NCBI GenBank assembly: GCA_021783235.1
Contig: JAJXUD010000053.1
Span: 1-33,107, forward strand
Direction of reading: 5' to 3'
From: Myxococcales bacterium
GTDB lineage: Bacteria; Myxococcota; Myxococcia; Myxococcales; JAKAPL01
Length of the DNA stretch: 33,107 bases
Positions 8,413-16,360 of the stretch are shown piece by piece. The notes under the pieces were generated by a model. That model did not search any database, was not told where the DNA came from, and saw only the letters and a program-made list of their open reading frames with translations. Both the position numbers and the translations under genes were made by a program. Within the stretch, counting starts at the first letter, position 1. Each line of letters starts with the position of its first letter.

Positions 8413-9084
8413 CTATGCGCTCTTCCGTTGGGCATGCCTCGGCCCAAGTCCCGCCTTCGAGCGAGCCTCGAGCAGGGAGGCGACGAGCGAGGCGGGCAGC
8501 TCTCTGGCGCCTCCCAGCGGGCGCGCCGCCGCCAGGATCCGGGCGAGGTGCTCGACCAGCTCCATCCGCAGGAGCGCCTGCTCGACTCCGTCGCCGAGCG
8601 TGAACGCCCCGTTTCCCTCGACGAGGAAGGCGTCGGCCTCGGCGGCGGCCAGCGCCACGCCGCGGACGCCCTCGGGCGAGCGTGGGGGCGTGAGCTGGAC
8701 GGTCGGGACCGAGCCCAGGGAGATCACCGCCTCGGGAAGCGGGAGGGGATCGAGCGGCAGCCCCGCCACGCCGAAGGCCGTAGCGACCGGCGGGTGTGCG
8801 TGGCAGACCACGCCGACCTCCGGCCGCGCCCGGTAGCAGGCGAGGTGGAGGTCGAGCTCGCCGAACGGCTTGCGCCTCCCCTCGACGACCCGGCCGGCTC
8901 CGTCCACGACGACGAGCCAGTCCTCTCGGACGTCCGCCTTGCTGACAGCCGTCGGCGTCACGAGAAAGCGATCCGGCCCGATCCGAGCGGAGAGATTGCC
9001 GTCGTGGTTCGCGACCCAGCCCGCGGCGTGGAGCCGGTGGGATGCGCGGGCGAGCTCGGAGCGAAGGTTCAAGAGCGCCCTCAC
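8413..9084 (-). CDS. Class II aldolase/adducin family protein (fuculose-phosphate aldolase-like)
   Basis: 223 residues. Class II aldolases such as FucA use a Zn ion held by three His to cleave sugar 1-phosphates, giving lactaldehyde and dihydroxyacetone phosphate in the fuculose case. Visible features are the phosphate-binding NLSAR (30-34), the acid/base Glu76 in GELDLH, and Zn ligands His95 and His97 in CHAHPP. The third Zn ligand normally lies in an (N/H)HG motif; here the aligned stretch is EGNGAF with Asn158, so that ligand appears substituted. The GTG start overlaps the TGA of the preceding vertex-protein gene (GTGA), which implies translational coupling. Context points to a microcompartment sugar-phosphate pathway. 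The real substrate is uncertain, and activity may be altered by the Asn. Confidence 0.85.
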   Translation of the reverse strand: MRALLNLRSELARASHRLHAAGWVANHDGNLSARIGPDRFLVTPTAVSKADVREDWLVVVDGAGRVVEGRRKPFGELDLHLACYRARPEVGVVCHAHPPVATAFGVAGLPLDPLPLPEAVISLGSVPTVQLTPPRSPEGVRGVALAAAEADAFLVEGNGAFTLGDGVEQALLRMELVEHLARILAAARPLGGARELPASLVASLLEARSKAGLGPRHAQRKSA

Positions 9085-9362
9085 CCGCCGCTCCCAAGCT
9101 CGATCGCATCGACGATTCCGACGATGACCGACCGGATGGGCGGCGGCGAGGCAGCGCCGAGAATCTGCCGGACGCCATTGCCCTCCGAAAGGACGAGGAC
9201 CCGGTCGCCGGGCCCGGCCTGCACGCGATCGATCGCGAGGAAGGAACGCCCGAACGCCTCGGAGCGCTCGTCGATCGGCTGGACGGAGAGCAAGGTCCGC
9301 CCCGCATAGTCGGGGTGCTTCACGGTCGAGACGACTGGCCCGATGACGCGGCAGAGTCTCAC
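9081..9362 (-). CDS. BMC-P vertex protein, EutN/CcmL family (second copy)
   Basis: 93-residue pentameric vertex protein that caps the corners of bacterial microcompartment shells. The family core is clear: [17 protein letters not shown] at the N-terminus, then TLLSVQPID, the [12 protein letters not shown] strand and loop, and a closing [10 protein letters not shown] strand. Length is normal for the family (~90). The GTG start at 9362 overlaps the TGA of the upstream vertex gene (GTGA), and its own TGA overlaps the GTG of the aldolase gene, so three consecutive genes are coupled. It differs strongly from the first copy, so the two may occupy different vertices or form mixed pentamers. No BMC-H or BMC-T shell gene is present in the window. 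Confidence 0.9.
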   Translation of the reverse strand: MRLCRVIGPVVSTVKHPDYAGRTLLSVQPIDERSEAFGRSFLAIDRVQAGPGDRVLVLSEGNGVRQILGAASPPPIRSVIVGIVDAIELGSGG

Positions 9363-9619
9363 GGGAGCGCGTCCACGATCCCGATGACCGCCGAATCGAT
9401 CGGCACGAAGCTCGGCTGGAGGGCCAGGGCCGCCTCGCGGCTCCCGACGAGAAAGACGAGCTCGCCCGGCCCTGCCTGCGTCGCGTCCACCGACACCTCT
9501 GGCGCCCCCGAGGGAATCGCGGCGTGGTCGACCGGCTGGACGACTAGAAAACGCCTTCCCTCGAGCCCGGGGATGCGCTGCGTGGCGACCACCGTGCCAA
9601 TCACCTTGCCGAGATACAT
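9359..9619 (-). CDS. BMC-P vertex protein, EutN/CcmL family (first copy)
   Basis: 86-residue EutN/CcmL/PduN-family protein: [44 protein letters not shown] and the terminal [10 protein letters not shown] are all family-typical strands. Five copies form a truncated pyramid at each shell vertex. ATG 9617-9619 is the only good start, though the ribosome site is weak (GGAAGG 13 nt upstream). It is the first gene of the four-gene operon, about 50 nt after the predicted transcript start. The promoter here and a free-standing gene on the upstream side show that the operon begins with this gene rather than being the tail of a larger shell locus. Confidence 0.9.
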   Translation of the reverse strand: MYLGKVIGTVVATQRIPGLEGRRFLVVQPVDHAAIPSGAPEVSVDATQAGPGELVFLVGSREAALALQPSFVPIDSAVIGIVDALP

Positions 9620-9678
9620 TCGAGTGCTCTGGCCTTCCGGCGCCGCTCGATCTCCGGCGGCCGCCCTTCGCGTCGGCC

Positions 9679-9706
9679 TTATAACACCCGCTCGCCCACC
9701 CGCCAA
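9679..9706 (-). promoter_or_regulatory. Promoter of the BMC-P/aldolase operon
   Basis: On the minus strand TTGGCG (9706-9701), 16-bp spacer, TTATAA (9684-9679). The -10 stands out as an AT island in very GC-rich sequence. The transcript would start near 9672. Confidence 0.55.
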
Positions 9707-9779
9707 CCGAGCGCGGCTCACCGCGATCCGTCACGCAGGGCGGCGTCCCCCGAGGTTGGGGGCCGGGCAGCGGGTGGCC

Positions 9780-9795
9780 GAGCCGAAACCGGCTC
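9780..9795 (-). terminator. Hairpin just after the GltJ-like gene
   Basis: GAGCCG/CGGCTC perfect 6-bp stem with a 4-nt loop (GTTT on the minus strand), 2 nt after the stop codon. It lacks a T tract; it would separate the GltJ-like gene from the BMC-P operon. Confidence 0.4.
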
Positions 9796-9797
9796 CC

Positions 9798-11387
9798 TCA
9801 CATCGAAGCGGCGCCGATGACGAGCGGAATCTCGGCGTCGAAGGGATCGCCGGAGAAGTTCGGAAAGACCATTCGTTTGGTCTGGTCGACGAGGCAACCA
9901 CCGAGCGAGCTCCCCGCGAGCCGTCGCACGAGCGCCGCGTCGTCACTCTGGATCTCGGCCTGCCGCACGAGGCCAGAGCTCATGATCGTCGTGACGATTC
10001 GAACCCTCCCGCCCTTGAACGCCGGGTTGCGCTTGAGCTCGCGGTCGATGCACATCGCGTAGCCGCTCTGAAAGTGAGAAATCGTCGCCGCGACCTGCTC
10101 GGCGGTGAGCGGAGCGTCGGCCCGGTCGACCGCCGGAGCCTCCTTCTCGTCGCTGGTGGGCAGCTTGATGTCCTCCCCTGGTCGCTTCGCGTAGAGGCTC
10201 GCGAGCTGCCGGCGCGCCGCGGCGTCCAGCTTATCGACGTGCTGCGCTTCCTTGTGCATGGTGGGCCCCTCCGCCCCCTTGATCCGTGGGCCGGTGGCGA
10301 TCGCCGCGACCGCCTGGCGCTGCTGCCGCTCGGCTCGACGCTTCGCCCCCAGGAGCTCGTCCCTGATCTTCGCGTCGCTCTCGGCGCCCGAGAAGATCGT
10401 CTGGTGCTGGCTGCCGCGATGAGAGACGAGGGGCAGGCTGACGCCCAGGCGCGACAGAAGGAACAGAAGCCCCGCCAGGACGCAGAGCCCTCCGGCGGCG
10501 AACAGCGCGATCCGCTTGGGGGAGCGATGCTCGCTGACCTTTGCTTGGGCGATGATGAAACGGGTCATCTCGCCGGGCTCGGACGGCTGCACCAGATCGG
10601 GAGAGTCGGGGACCGACCCGAATGGATCAGCCTCCTTCTTCGCCGCGAGCTCGGCCTTCCCGCCGGCGCTCGCCGCATCGGCCTCCGCGCCCTCCCCGTC
10701 GGACCCGAAGAGGTCGTCGAGACCCCCGGGGCTCTTCTGCGCCGGGGCGGGCTCTCGGGGAGCCGCCACGACGATCGGCTCGTCCCAGGGGGCGGCGGCG
10801 GGCGCGTCCCAGGGCACCGGGGCCCCGCCGGGTATCACCGCCGAGGCGGGCTCCTCGACCACCGGCTGGGGCTCCTCGACGACCGCCGGCGCGGCTGGCT
10901 CATGCTCGGGAGCAGACTCGCGCCGGTCGGTCTCGCCCTCGATCCAGGTGGCGAGCTCGGGGACCTCCTCGAGCCGCTTCCAATCCTCGAGCCCATCCCG
11001 CCAGACGTAGGTCCGGGCCTTGACCTCGCCGCCACGAAAGCGCTCGGCGAGCTCGTGGCGGGAGAGCGGACCGACCTGTTGCCCGCCCACGAGCGCGAAC
11101 CACTCCTCGGCGGGCACCGGCGGGGGCGCGGGGCGGCGCGCCGGGGAGCTCTGCGGCTCGGACGCGGGGGCGCGGAGCGACTCCTGAAGCCGGCGGAGCT
11201 GCTCGGCGTCCACCATCTGCGTGGATTCCTGGGACATCGGCTCCGGATCGGGCTCCGGAGCCGCCGCTTCTGGCTTGAGCGAGATGATGTTGCCGCACTT
11301 CTTGCACCGAACCTTGAGCGCCTTGCCCCGCGCCTTCTCGTCCGGGACCGTGTAGCGTGTCTGACACTTTCCGCAGACGAACCGCAT
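9798..11387 (-). CDS. GltJ/AgmX-like zinc ribbon-GYF-TonB-like membrane protein
   Basis: 529 residues in the order seen in Myxococcus gliding-machinery GltJ/AgmX. A zinc ribbon with Cys5, 8, 28 and 31 comes first. A GYF-type domain follows at about 95-149 (EEWFALVGGQQVGPLSRHEL to GLEDWKRL). A long Pro/Ala/acidic linker leads to one membrane helix (about 292-315). The periplasmic part ends in an AgmX/TonB-like C-terminal domain (about 425-525, with MCIDRELKRNP and GGRVRIVTTI). In M. xanthus the zinc ribbon and GYF domains face the cytoplasm and bind polarity regulators such as MglA. Here the gene stands alone with its own promoter and no other glt gene nearby, so it may be a paralogue used for another trans-envelope task. 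The start ATG 11387 gives the conserved MRFVCGKC beginning. Confidence 0.85.
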   Translation of the reverse strand: MRFVCGKCQTRYTVPDEKARGKALKVRCKKCGNIISLKPEAAAPEPDPEPMSQESTQMVDAEQLRRLQESLRAPASEPQSSPARRPAPPPVPAEEWFALVGGQQVGPLSRHELAERFRGGEVKARTYVWRDGLEDWKRLEEVPELATWIEGETDRRESAPEHEPAAPAVVEEPQPVVEEPASAVIPGGAPVPWDAPAAAPWDEPIVVAAPREPAPAQKSPGGLDDLFGSDGEGAEADAASAGGKAELAAKKEADPFGSVPDSPDLVQPSEPGEMTRFIIAQAKVSEHRSPKRIALFAAGGLCVLAGLLFLLSRLGVSLPLVSHRGSQHQTIFSGAESDAKIRDELLGAKRRAERQQRQAVAAIATGPRIKGAEGPTMHKEAQHVDKLDAAARRQLASLYAKRPGEDIKLPTSDEKEAPAVDRADAPLTAEQVAATISHFQSGYAMCIDRELKRNPAFKGGRVRIVTTIMSSGLVRQAEIQSDDAALVRRLAGSSLGGCLVDQTKRMVFPNFSGDPFDAEIPLVIGAASM

Positions 11388-11514
11388 GTGCCGAACTCGG
11401 AGGTCCTTTCGTCCGCGGAGGTTCAGGCGGTCGCCTCAGCGCCGCGACAATTTCCCGCCATCGGTGGCCTCGCCACCGGCGGCGCGCGTCGCGAGGAGCG
11501 CTGCGACGCTCCGC

Positions 11515-11544
11515 ATCTTAGAGTGTTCGCACGACGGCGGTCAA
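11515..11544 (-). promoter_or_regulatory. Promoter of the GltJ-like gene
   Basis: Minus strand TTGACC (11544-11539), 18-bp spacer, TAAGAT (11520-11515). The leader of about 120 nt contains a perfect 7-bp hairpin (CGGTGGC, 3-nt loop, GCCACCG; 11462-11478). Confidence 0.5.
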
Positions 11545-11570
11545 CGGCCGTCCGCGCTCCCCCGGAGCGC

Positions 11571-11599
11571 TTGACACCCGAGCGGAGCCTGTGGTTATT
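11571..11599 (+). promoter_or_regulatory. Promoter of the FYDLN-type gene
   Basis: TTGACA (11571-11576), 17-bp spacer, GTTATT (11594-11599): perfect -35, weak -10. It is divergent from the GltJ-like promoter, with 26 bp between the two -35 boxes. Confidence 0.5.
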
Positions 11600-11664
11600 C
11601 CCCGCTCCCATCGTACGCTGGCGGAGGCAGGTCCCCCGCCGGCGCTCTTCGTCGGAGCGACTTC

Positions 11665-11940
11665 ATGGCGCGTGACCTCGGCGTCAAGCACACCTGCTTC
11701 AACTGCGAGACCCGGTTCTACGACCTCCACAAGCCGCAGGCAATCTGCCCGAAGTGCGGCGCCGATCAGCGGGACGCCGCCAGCTCGAAGCCCCGTCCCG
11801 CGGCCGAGAAGCGCCGGGCACGCGCCGTCGAGGAGGAGGCGCCCGAGGCCGAGGAGCTCGAGGTCGCCGCCCCCGACGAGGAGAGCGACGAAGAGGCCGA
11901 GGAGGAGGATCTCGAGGAGTCGGCCGACGAGGAGCCCTGA
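11665..11940 (+). CDS. FYDLN-type (TIGR02300-like) zinc-ribbon acidic protein
   Basis: 91 residues. The N-terminal half is a small zinc ribbon with CFNC (11-14) and CPKC (28-31), separated by the signature RFYDLHKP; the family name comes from FYDLN, and here the Asn is His. A basic stretch follows, and the last ~40 residues are almost entirely acidic. Such proteins are widespread in proteobacteria and have no established function; a nucleic-acid or protein-binding role is only a guess. GGAG lies 7 nt before the ATG. The gene is divergent from the GltJ-like gene, whose protein also begins with a zinc ribbon, and converges on the ferredoxin gene. Confidence 0.85.
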   Translation: MARDLGVKHTCFNCETRFYDLHKPQAICPKCGADQRDAASSKPRPAAEKRRARAVEEEAPEAEELEVAAPDEESDEEAEEEDLEESADEEP

Positions 11941-11960
11941 AGCTCCGCTCCTTCGCCTCT

Positions 11961-11976
11961 GCGGCCGTCAGGCCGC
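11961..11976. terminator. Hairpin between convergent FYDLN-type and ferredoxin genes
   Basis: GCGGCC, loop GTCA, GGCCGC: a perfect 6-bp stem. The ferredoxin stop codon lies in the loop. It could stop transcripts from both sides, but there is no T tract. Confidence 0.4.
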
Positions 11977-12453
11977 TTCGGCCTCTTCGCTCTCCGCCTT
12001 CCGCACCTTGGAGGTCGCGAGCCAGTCGGGGAGCTGATCCTTGCGGAAGACGAAGATCGCGTCGTACGGGCAGGCCTTCTCGCACTCCTTGCAGCCCGTG
12101 CACTTGCTCTCCTCGACCTCCATGACCTCGAAATAGGGGCTGTTCGGGTCATCCACCCGAGCGAGGTGGAGGCAGTCGAACGGGCAGCGCTCCTCGCACT
12201 TGTCGCAGCCGGTGCACGCCAACTCGTCGACGAACGCGTAGGGGCGCTGGTTCTTCTTGAGCAGCTCCTGGGGCGCCCCATAGGTGTCGTAGATGGCCGC
12301 CTCGGGGCAGACGACCCCGCACGCGCCGCAATCGATGCAGAGCACGGGATCGATGACGAAGAGCTCCTTGCGCTCGCCCGAGATGGCCTTCGTCGGGCAG
12401 CGCTTCTCGCAAGCCGTGCAGCCGGTGCAGCTCTCGATGATCCGAAAGGCCAT
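11968..12453 (-). CDS. Polyferredoxin with four [4Fe-4S] motifs
   Basis: 161 residues with four complete CX2CX2CX3CP motifs: Cys9/12/15/19, 39/42/45/49, 80/83/86/90 and 118/121/124/128. They form two bacterial-type 2[4Fe-4S] pairs, joined by a ~30-residue spacer. There is no signal peptide, so the protein is cytoplasmic or sits on the cytoplasmic face of a complex. The Ala/Glu-rich tail has no motif. AGGAG precedes ATG 12453. It is the last gene of the Rieske/cytochrome b operon (60 nt after the cytochrome c gene). That position suggests a low-potential electron partner on the inner side of the complex, though it may simply be co-regulated. Confidence 0.9.
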   Translation of the reverse strand: MAFRIIESCTGCTACEKRCPTKAISGERKELFVIDPVLCIDCGACGVVCPEAAIYDTYGAPQELLKKNQRPYAFVDELACTGCDKCEERCPFDCLHLARVDDPNSPYFEVMEVEESKCTGCKECEKACPYDAIFVFRKDQLPDWLATSKVRKAESEEAEAA

Positions 12454-12513
12454 CTGGTCTCCTAGCGACTCGCGCCCGCCGTGGCCGGGCGACCGGCCAG
12501 AGCGGTACTGCCT

Positions 12514-15444
12514 CTAGCCCTTGCGCCGCTTCTTCTTGACCGGCTTCTCCGCCGCGGCCGAGCTGCCAGCCTCGGGAGGCATGGCCTCCTTCAGGTGCAT
12601 GAGAAGGTCCCGCAGCGTCTGGATCTGCTTCTGCGCGTCGCCGCCGAAGTACTGCGGCAGCGGCGACGTCCCGTCGGGGAAGAACGAGGGCATCCGGGTG
12701 CCGTCCATGAGCTTCTGGGGATCGGTGATCCAGCTCAGGATCCAGTCTGGACGCAGCCGCTGCTCCGCCATGTAGAGGTTCGGAGCCGCGGTCGACAGAT
12801 CCGTGCCCGGAGGAGGCGAGCCCACGGTGTGGCAGTGGAGGCACTGGAGCTCAGCGAACATCTTCTTCGCCTCGTCCATCTCGGCGGCGGGCGGCATCGG
12901 CGTCTCCGCGTACAGGTACGGCCAGCTCTCGCCCGCGTTCGCCGCGAACCAGTGGATGATCGCGGTCGCCCCCTCGTCGCCGAGCGGGAAGGTCGGCATG
13001 CGGACCTGAAGCCAGGGACGCAGCGGCACCGGATGGCGCAGGAACTGGAAACCCCACGCGGGCTGAATCTTGGCCCCTTCCTTGCTCAGGATGGGGGGCG
13101 CGAAGGAGAGGTTGTCGTCGCTGTAGCGGTCGCGGATGACCCCACCCTTCCCGTCGATGACGTGGCAACCGCGGCAATTGAAGTAGTCGACCCGCTTCGT
13201 CCCTTCGATGATCGCCTGCTTCGTCTCGTCCTGCGCCGCGAGGTACTTGTGCGGCACGCTCGGAGCGCCCTTCTGCGACTTGAGGAAGACCATGAGCGCC
13301 TCGACCTCGCCGTCGTCGAGGTCGAACTGCGGCATGCGGGTATCGACTCGCTCGTAGCGGTAAGCCCGCGGATGGCGAAGCTTCAGGCTGAGCCAGTTGT
13401 ACCAGCTCTGCTTCTTTGGATCGGTGATGGCGTCGCCGAAGTCGAGCAGGTCCACCGCCTTGTTGCCGAACTCCGAGAGGTTCGCGCCGATCTTCTGCGC
13501 CGTCTCGAATCCGTTGATGGTGTGGCACCCGAAGCAGCCGTACTTGCCGATGAGCGACCGACCCTTCTCGACGAGGTCCGCAAAGGCGCGCGGGTCGTAG
13601 CCGGGTTGGAACTCGGGCGGGGTCTTCGAGAAGTCCTCGCCGCCGGTCTGCGTCGACAGGAAGGTGGCGACGTCCGCCGCCTCCTGATCCGAGAGCCGCA
13701 GGTTCGGCATCTTGGTCTCCGACCAGATCGCGGTCGGGTTCTTGACCCACCAGTAGATCCAGCGCTTGTTCGCCTTGGCGCCGATGTTCGAGAGGTCGGG
13801 CGCGAAGTCGCGCGCCTCGCTCGAGGCGAGGGGCCGCCTCGGGTCGCCGGCCTGAACCTTGTGGCAGGCGTAGCAGCCGACGCTCTCGACGAGGGCCTTG
13901 CCGCGCGCGGCGTCCCCCGTCGCGAGGGCCGGCGCGTCGGGCAGGTCCTGCTCTTTCTTCGCCGAGCTCTGCCAGAGGTAGGCCCCGATGGCGGTGACCT
14001 CCTCCTGGCGCAGCCGAGCCCAGGGCGAGCCCTCCTTCACCTTCCCCGTCTTCGCGTCGATCGCCTCGGGCCAGAAATTCGGCATCCGCGTGTGGGGCCG
14101 CCAGGCCCGCGGGTACTGGATCCAGTTGATGAGCCAAGCGGGCGTCACCTTCTCTTGCAGCGAAGTGAGCGTCGGACCCGGGTGGCGCATCTTCTCGTAG
14201 CCGTCGATCGGGTGGCAGCCGGCGCACCCGATCTCGGCCATGAACTTGCGGCCCCGATCGAGCACCGGCGCGAACGCAAGGTCGGTGTCGGTCCGGTGGC
14301 ACTGCGCGCACATGGCCTCGACGAAGGCGTGGTCGGGCAGCGTCTTGCCGTTCACCTTGGCGAGGTCGAGCAGCGGCTCGTTCCAGTGGCCCCAGTAATG
14401 ATCGTCGTAGCCGTGCTCGAACTTCTCCCAGCCGATCCCCTTGGTCTGGGGGCCCTCGCCGCCGTGGCACACCGTGCAGCCGAAGCTGCTCGGGGGATGG
14501 TTGTTGCCGAGGATCTCGGTCCGGTACGGGTGGCTCTTGAAGACGAGCGGAAGGTCGTAGCCCGTGAAGCTCGTCCGCTTGGGATCCTTGTCGAGCTCCT
14601 CTTCCCACTTCTGGATGCGGGCCGCGTCGACGCAGTACTTCTTCGTCAGCGCCGCGTCGTCGACGTTCCCCGCCGCCTCCATCGCCTTGCGGTCGGCGAC
14701 GACCTCGTGGGGATCGCTGAAGCCGCAGCTGTTGATGGCGGTGTGGCAGTTCTCGCAACGATCGACCCGGTCGAGCTCCGGCAGCCAGAGCTGCGTCATC
14801 TCGGTGCCCTTGTCCGCCGCCTTCGCGAGCTTCCGCTGGGCGTCGAGGACGGGCGCCTCGAGGTCGTCGAGCTTCTTCTGGAGCTCCGTGATCCGGCCCG
14901 CGAACTGGTCGAAGCGAGCCTGGGCCCGATCGCGCTCGATCGTCACCTGCGCGAGCGTCTGGTTCAGGCCGTCGACGCGCCGCTCGACCTCATGCATCGC
15001 CTTCTCTGCCTCGGGGAGTTCGTCCTTCATCTCCTCGTGGACCGCGTGCTTGTACTGATAGTAGGCGGCGTCGAGGTCGCTCTTCGCGAACTTGACGTTC
15101 TGCTCGGACTCCGAAACCTTGATGTCGAGCCGGTCGAGATCGGCCTGCGCCTTCTCGTAGGGTGCGCGCTTCGCGGGATCGCGAACGGCCGCCTCGGCCT
15201 CGCCGAGCTGCTTCTTCAGCTCCGCGACCTCGTCCGCGTGCGTCTTGTACTCCGCCTGGGCGACCGAGAGGTCGTGCTCGGTCTTCGGCACGAGGTACTT
15301 CGAGACGAAGACGTCCTGGTACTGCTTCCAGGGGCGCCGGCCCACGAACTCCTCGTAGAACGCCCACGCCGTGCTGAGGGCGATGAGCGTCGACAGGACG
15401 AAGAAGGCGAGGCTCAGATTTTGTCGTTCGACCGGCTTACCCAC
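12514..15444 (-). CDS. Octaheme c-type cytochrome with membrane anchor and coiled-coil stalk
   Basis: 976 residues. A single N-terminal helix (about 10-30) anchors the protein. Residues ~50-215 are charged and heptad-rich, forming a long coiled coil. Eight CXXCH motifs follow, at Cys230, 323, 379, 407, 524, 637, 757 and 868. The last five are each followed by an (R/K)MP motif, at Met454, 579, 704, 816 and 918. That is the usual axial Met of class I cytochrome c, so these look like five tandem monoheme domains. The first three hemes have no such Met and probably have bis-His or other ligation. The C-terminus is Lys/Arg-rich. The GTG start gives a proper signal-anchor. The gene lies 63 nt after subunit IV, so the protein is presumably the electron-accepting arm of the bc complex, passing electrons outward along a heme wire. 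Confidence 0.93.
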   Translation of the reverse strand: MGKPVERQNLSLAFFVLSTLIALSTAWAFYEEFVGRRPWKQYQDVFVSKYLVPKTEHDLSVAQAEYKTHADEVAELKKQLGEAEAAVRDPAKRAPYEKAQADLDRLDIKVSESEQNVKFAKSDLDAAYYQYKHAVHEEMKDELPEAEKAMHEVERRVDGLNQTLAQVTIERDRAQARFDQFAGRITELQKKLDDLEAPVLDAQRKLAKAADKGTEMTQLWLPELDRVDRCENCHTAINSCGFSDPHEVVADRKAMEAAGNVDDAALTKKYCVDAARIQKWEEELDKDPKRTSFTGYDLPLVFKSHPYRTEILGNNHPPSSFGCTVCHGGEGPQTKGIGWEKFEHGYDDHYWGHWNEPLLDLAKVNGKTLPDHAFVEAMCAQCHRTDTDLAFAPVLDRGRKFMAEIGCAGCHPIDGYEKMRHPGPTLTSLQEKVTPAWLINWIQYPRAWRPHTRMPNFWPEAIDAKTGKVKEGSPWARLRQEEVTAIGAYLWQSSAKKEQDLPDAPALATGDAARGKALVESVGCYACHKVQAGDPRRPLASSEARDFAPDLSNIGAKANKRWIYWWVKNPTAIWSETKMPNLRLSDQEAADVATFLSTQTGGEDFSKTPPEFQPGYDPRAFADLVEKGRSLIGKYGCFGCHTINGFETAQKIGANLSEFGNKAVDLLDFGDAITDPKKQSWYNWLSLKLRHPRAYRYERVDTRMPQFDLDDGEVEALMVFLKSQKGAPSVPHKYLAAQDETKQAIIEGTKRVDYFNCRGCHVIDGKGGVIRDRYSDDNLSFAPPILSKEGAKIQPAWGFQFLRHPVPLRPWLQVRMPTFPLGDEGATAIIHWFAANAGESWPYLYAETPMPPAAEMDEAKKMFAELQCLHCHTVGSPPPGTDLSTAAPNLYMAEQRLRPDWILSWITDPQKLMDGTRMPSFFPDGTSPLPQYFGGDAQKQIQTLRDLLMHLKEAMPPEAGSSAAAEKPVKKKRRKG

Positions 15445-15507
15445 GGTGGCTACCCTCTCTCGAAGAAGACGCGCGGGCCCGGTGACGGATCGGCCCTCTG
15501 CCGAGCG

Positions 15508-16326
15508 TCAAATGTTGATCACGTTGGGGACGACCATGATGTACTTCACGGCAAGCGTCCAACGCAGGACCATCTTCACCACGATGCCGAGCTCGGTGAA
15601 GAAGAGGAACGACACGATGCCGTAGCGGACTGCCCCGAGCTCCCTCATCCAGGGCCTGTCACGCAGGAGCCACCAGACGGCCGGAATGAGGCTGAAGTAG
15701 GCGCCGACGAGGGCCATGCCGACGAGCATCTGCCCAATCTCGGTCCGCGCTCCGAGGAGGTAAGGCAGGTCGACGTTCGTCATGGCGACGACCTTGTGCG
15801 GATCCCAGTAGGCGCCCGGCAAGAAGAAGTTCCAGCCCGGGCCTCGAAAGAAGACGCCGATGACGATCTGCACGCACCAGAGCGCGAGGAACCCGAAGAG
15901 GAAGGTCCCCATCGCGAACTTGCGCTCCTTCCAGGTGTAGTAGCCGTTTCCCTTCGGGTTGATGTCCACGTAGGGGATGACCATCAGGCCGACGATGATG
16001 AGCGACGGCGCAACGACGCCCGCGAACCAGGGATCGAAGTAGACGAGCATCTCCTGGAGGCCGAGGAAGTACCAGGGCGCCTTCGACGGATTCGGCGTCT
16101 TGGTCGGGTTCGCGGGCTCCTCCATCGGCGCGTCGATGGTGATGGACCAGATGAGCAGGCCGAGGATCAGCACGCAGCCCGCGATGAATTCGGCGCGGAC
16201 CAGGTACGGCCAGGTGTGCACCTTGTCGGGCAGCTCCGAGAGCGCGGCCGCGCGCCTCTTGCCGGCCGTGACCTTGATCTCCTCGGCCTGTAACCCGCTG
16301 TCGATCGGAGCCAAACTCTCAGCCAT
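15508..16326 (-). CDS. Cytochrome b C-terminal subunit (subunit IV-like)
   Basis: 272-residue membrane protein corresponding to the C-terminal half of cytochrome b (PetD-like). It helps form the quinol-oxidation (Qo) site and packs against the heme-bearing subunit. There are about five to six hydrophobic segments (starting near residues 45, 100, 137, 190 and 235). The Qo motif PEWY of mitochondria and plastids is replaced by APWY (83-86) within KAPWYFLGLQEML, a form common in menaquinol-oxidising bc complexes; Glu92 in LQEM could serve as proton acceptor. It has a ~45-residue N-terminal extension. ATG 16326 with GAGGAG upstream is preferred over an upstream in-frame start. It lies 34 nt after the b6-type gene. 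Confidence 0.9.
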   Translation of the reverse strand: MAESLAPIDSGLQAEEIKVTAGKRRAAALSELPDKVHTWPYLVRAEFIAGCVLILGLLIWSITIDAPMEEPANPTKTPNPSKAPWYFLGLQEMLVYFDPWFAGVVAPSLIIVGLMVIPYVDINPKGNGYYTWKERKFAMGTFLFGFLALWCVQIVIGVFFRGPGWNFFLPGAYWDPHKVVAMTNVDLPYLLGARTEIGQMLVGMALVGAYFSLIPAVWWLLRDRPWMRELGAVRYGIVSFLFFTELGIVVKMVLRWTLAVKYIMVVPNVINI

Positions 16327-16360
16327 GGCGACTCCTCGAATGGAGAGTTGCGCGGAGGAT

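Noticed and set aside
7477-9619. A complete bacterial microcompartment locus
   Set aside because: No BMC-H, BMC-T, aldehyde dehydrogenase, alcohol dehydrogenase or phosphotransacylase gene is present in the window.
9081-9734. A longer frame upstream of the second vertex protein
   Set aside because: The extension overlaps the first vertex gene in another frame; the GTG at 9362 gives the correct family length and a GTGA overlap.
12481-16293. Very long open frames on the strand opposite the cytochrome operon, and similar ones opposite the TPR, S1 and E1 genes (for example about 20990-25228 read across several genes)
   Set aside because: They are shadow frames of high-GC coding DNA: low-complexity Arg/Ala/Gly/Leu composition, no recognisable domains, and they overlap strongly supported genes with intact motifs.
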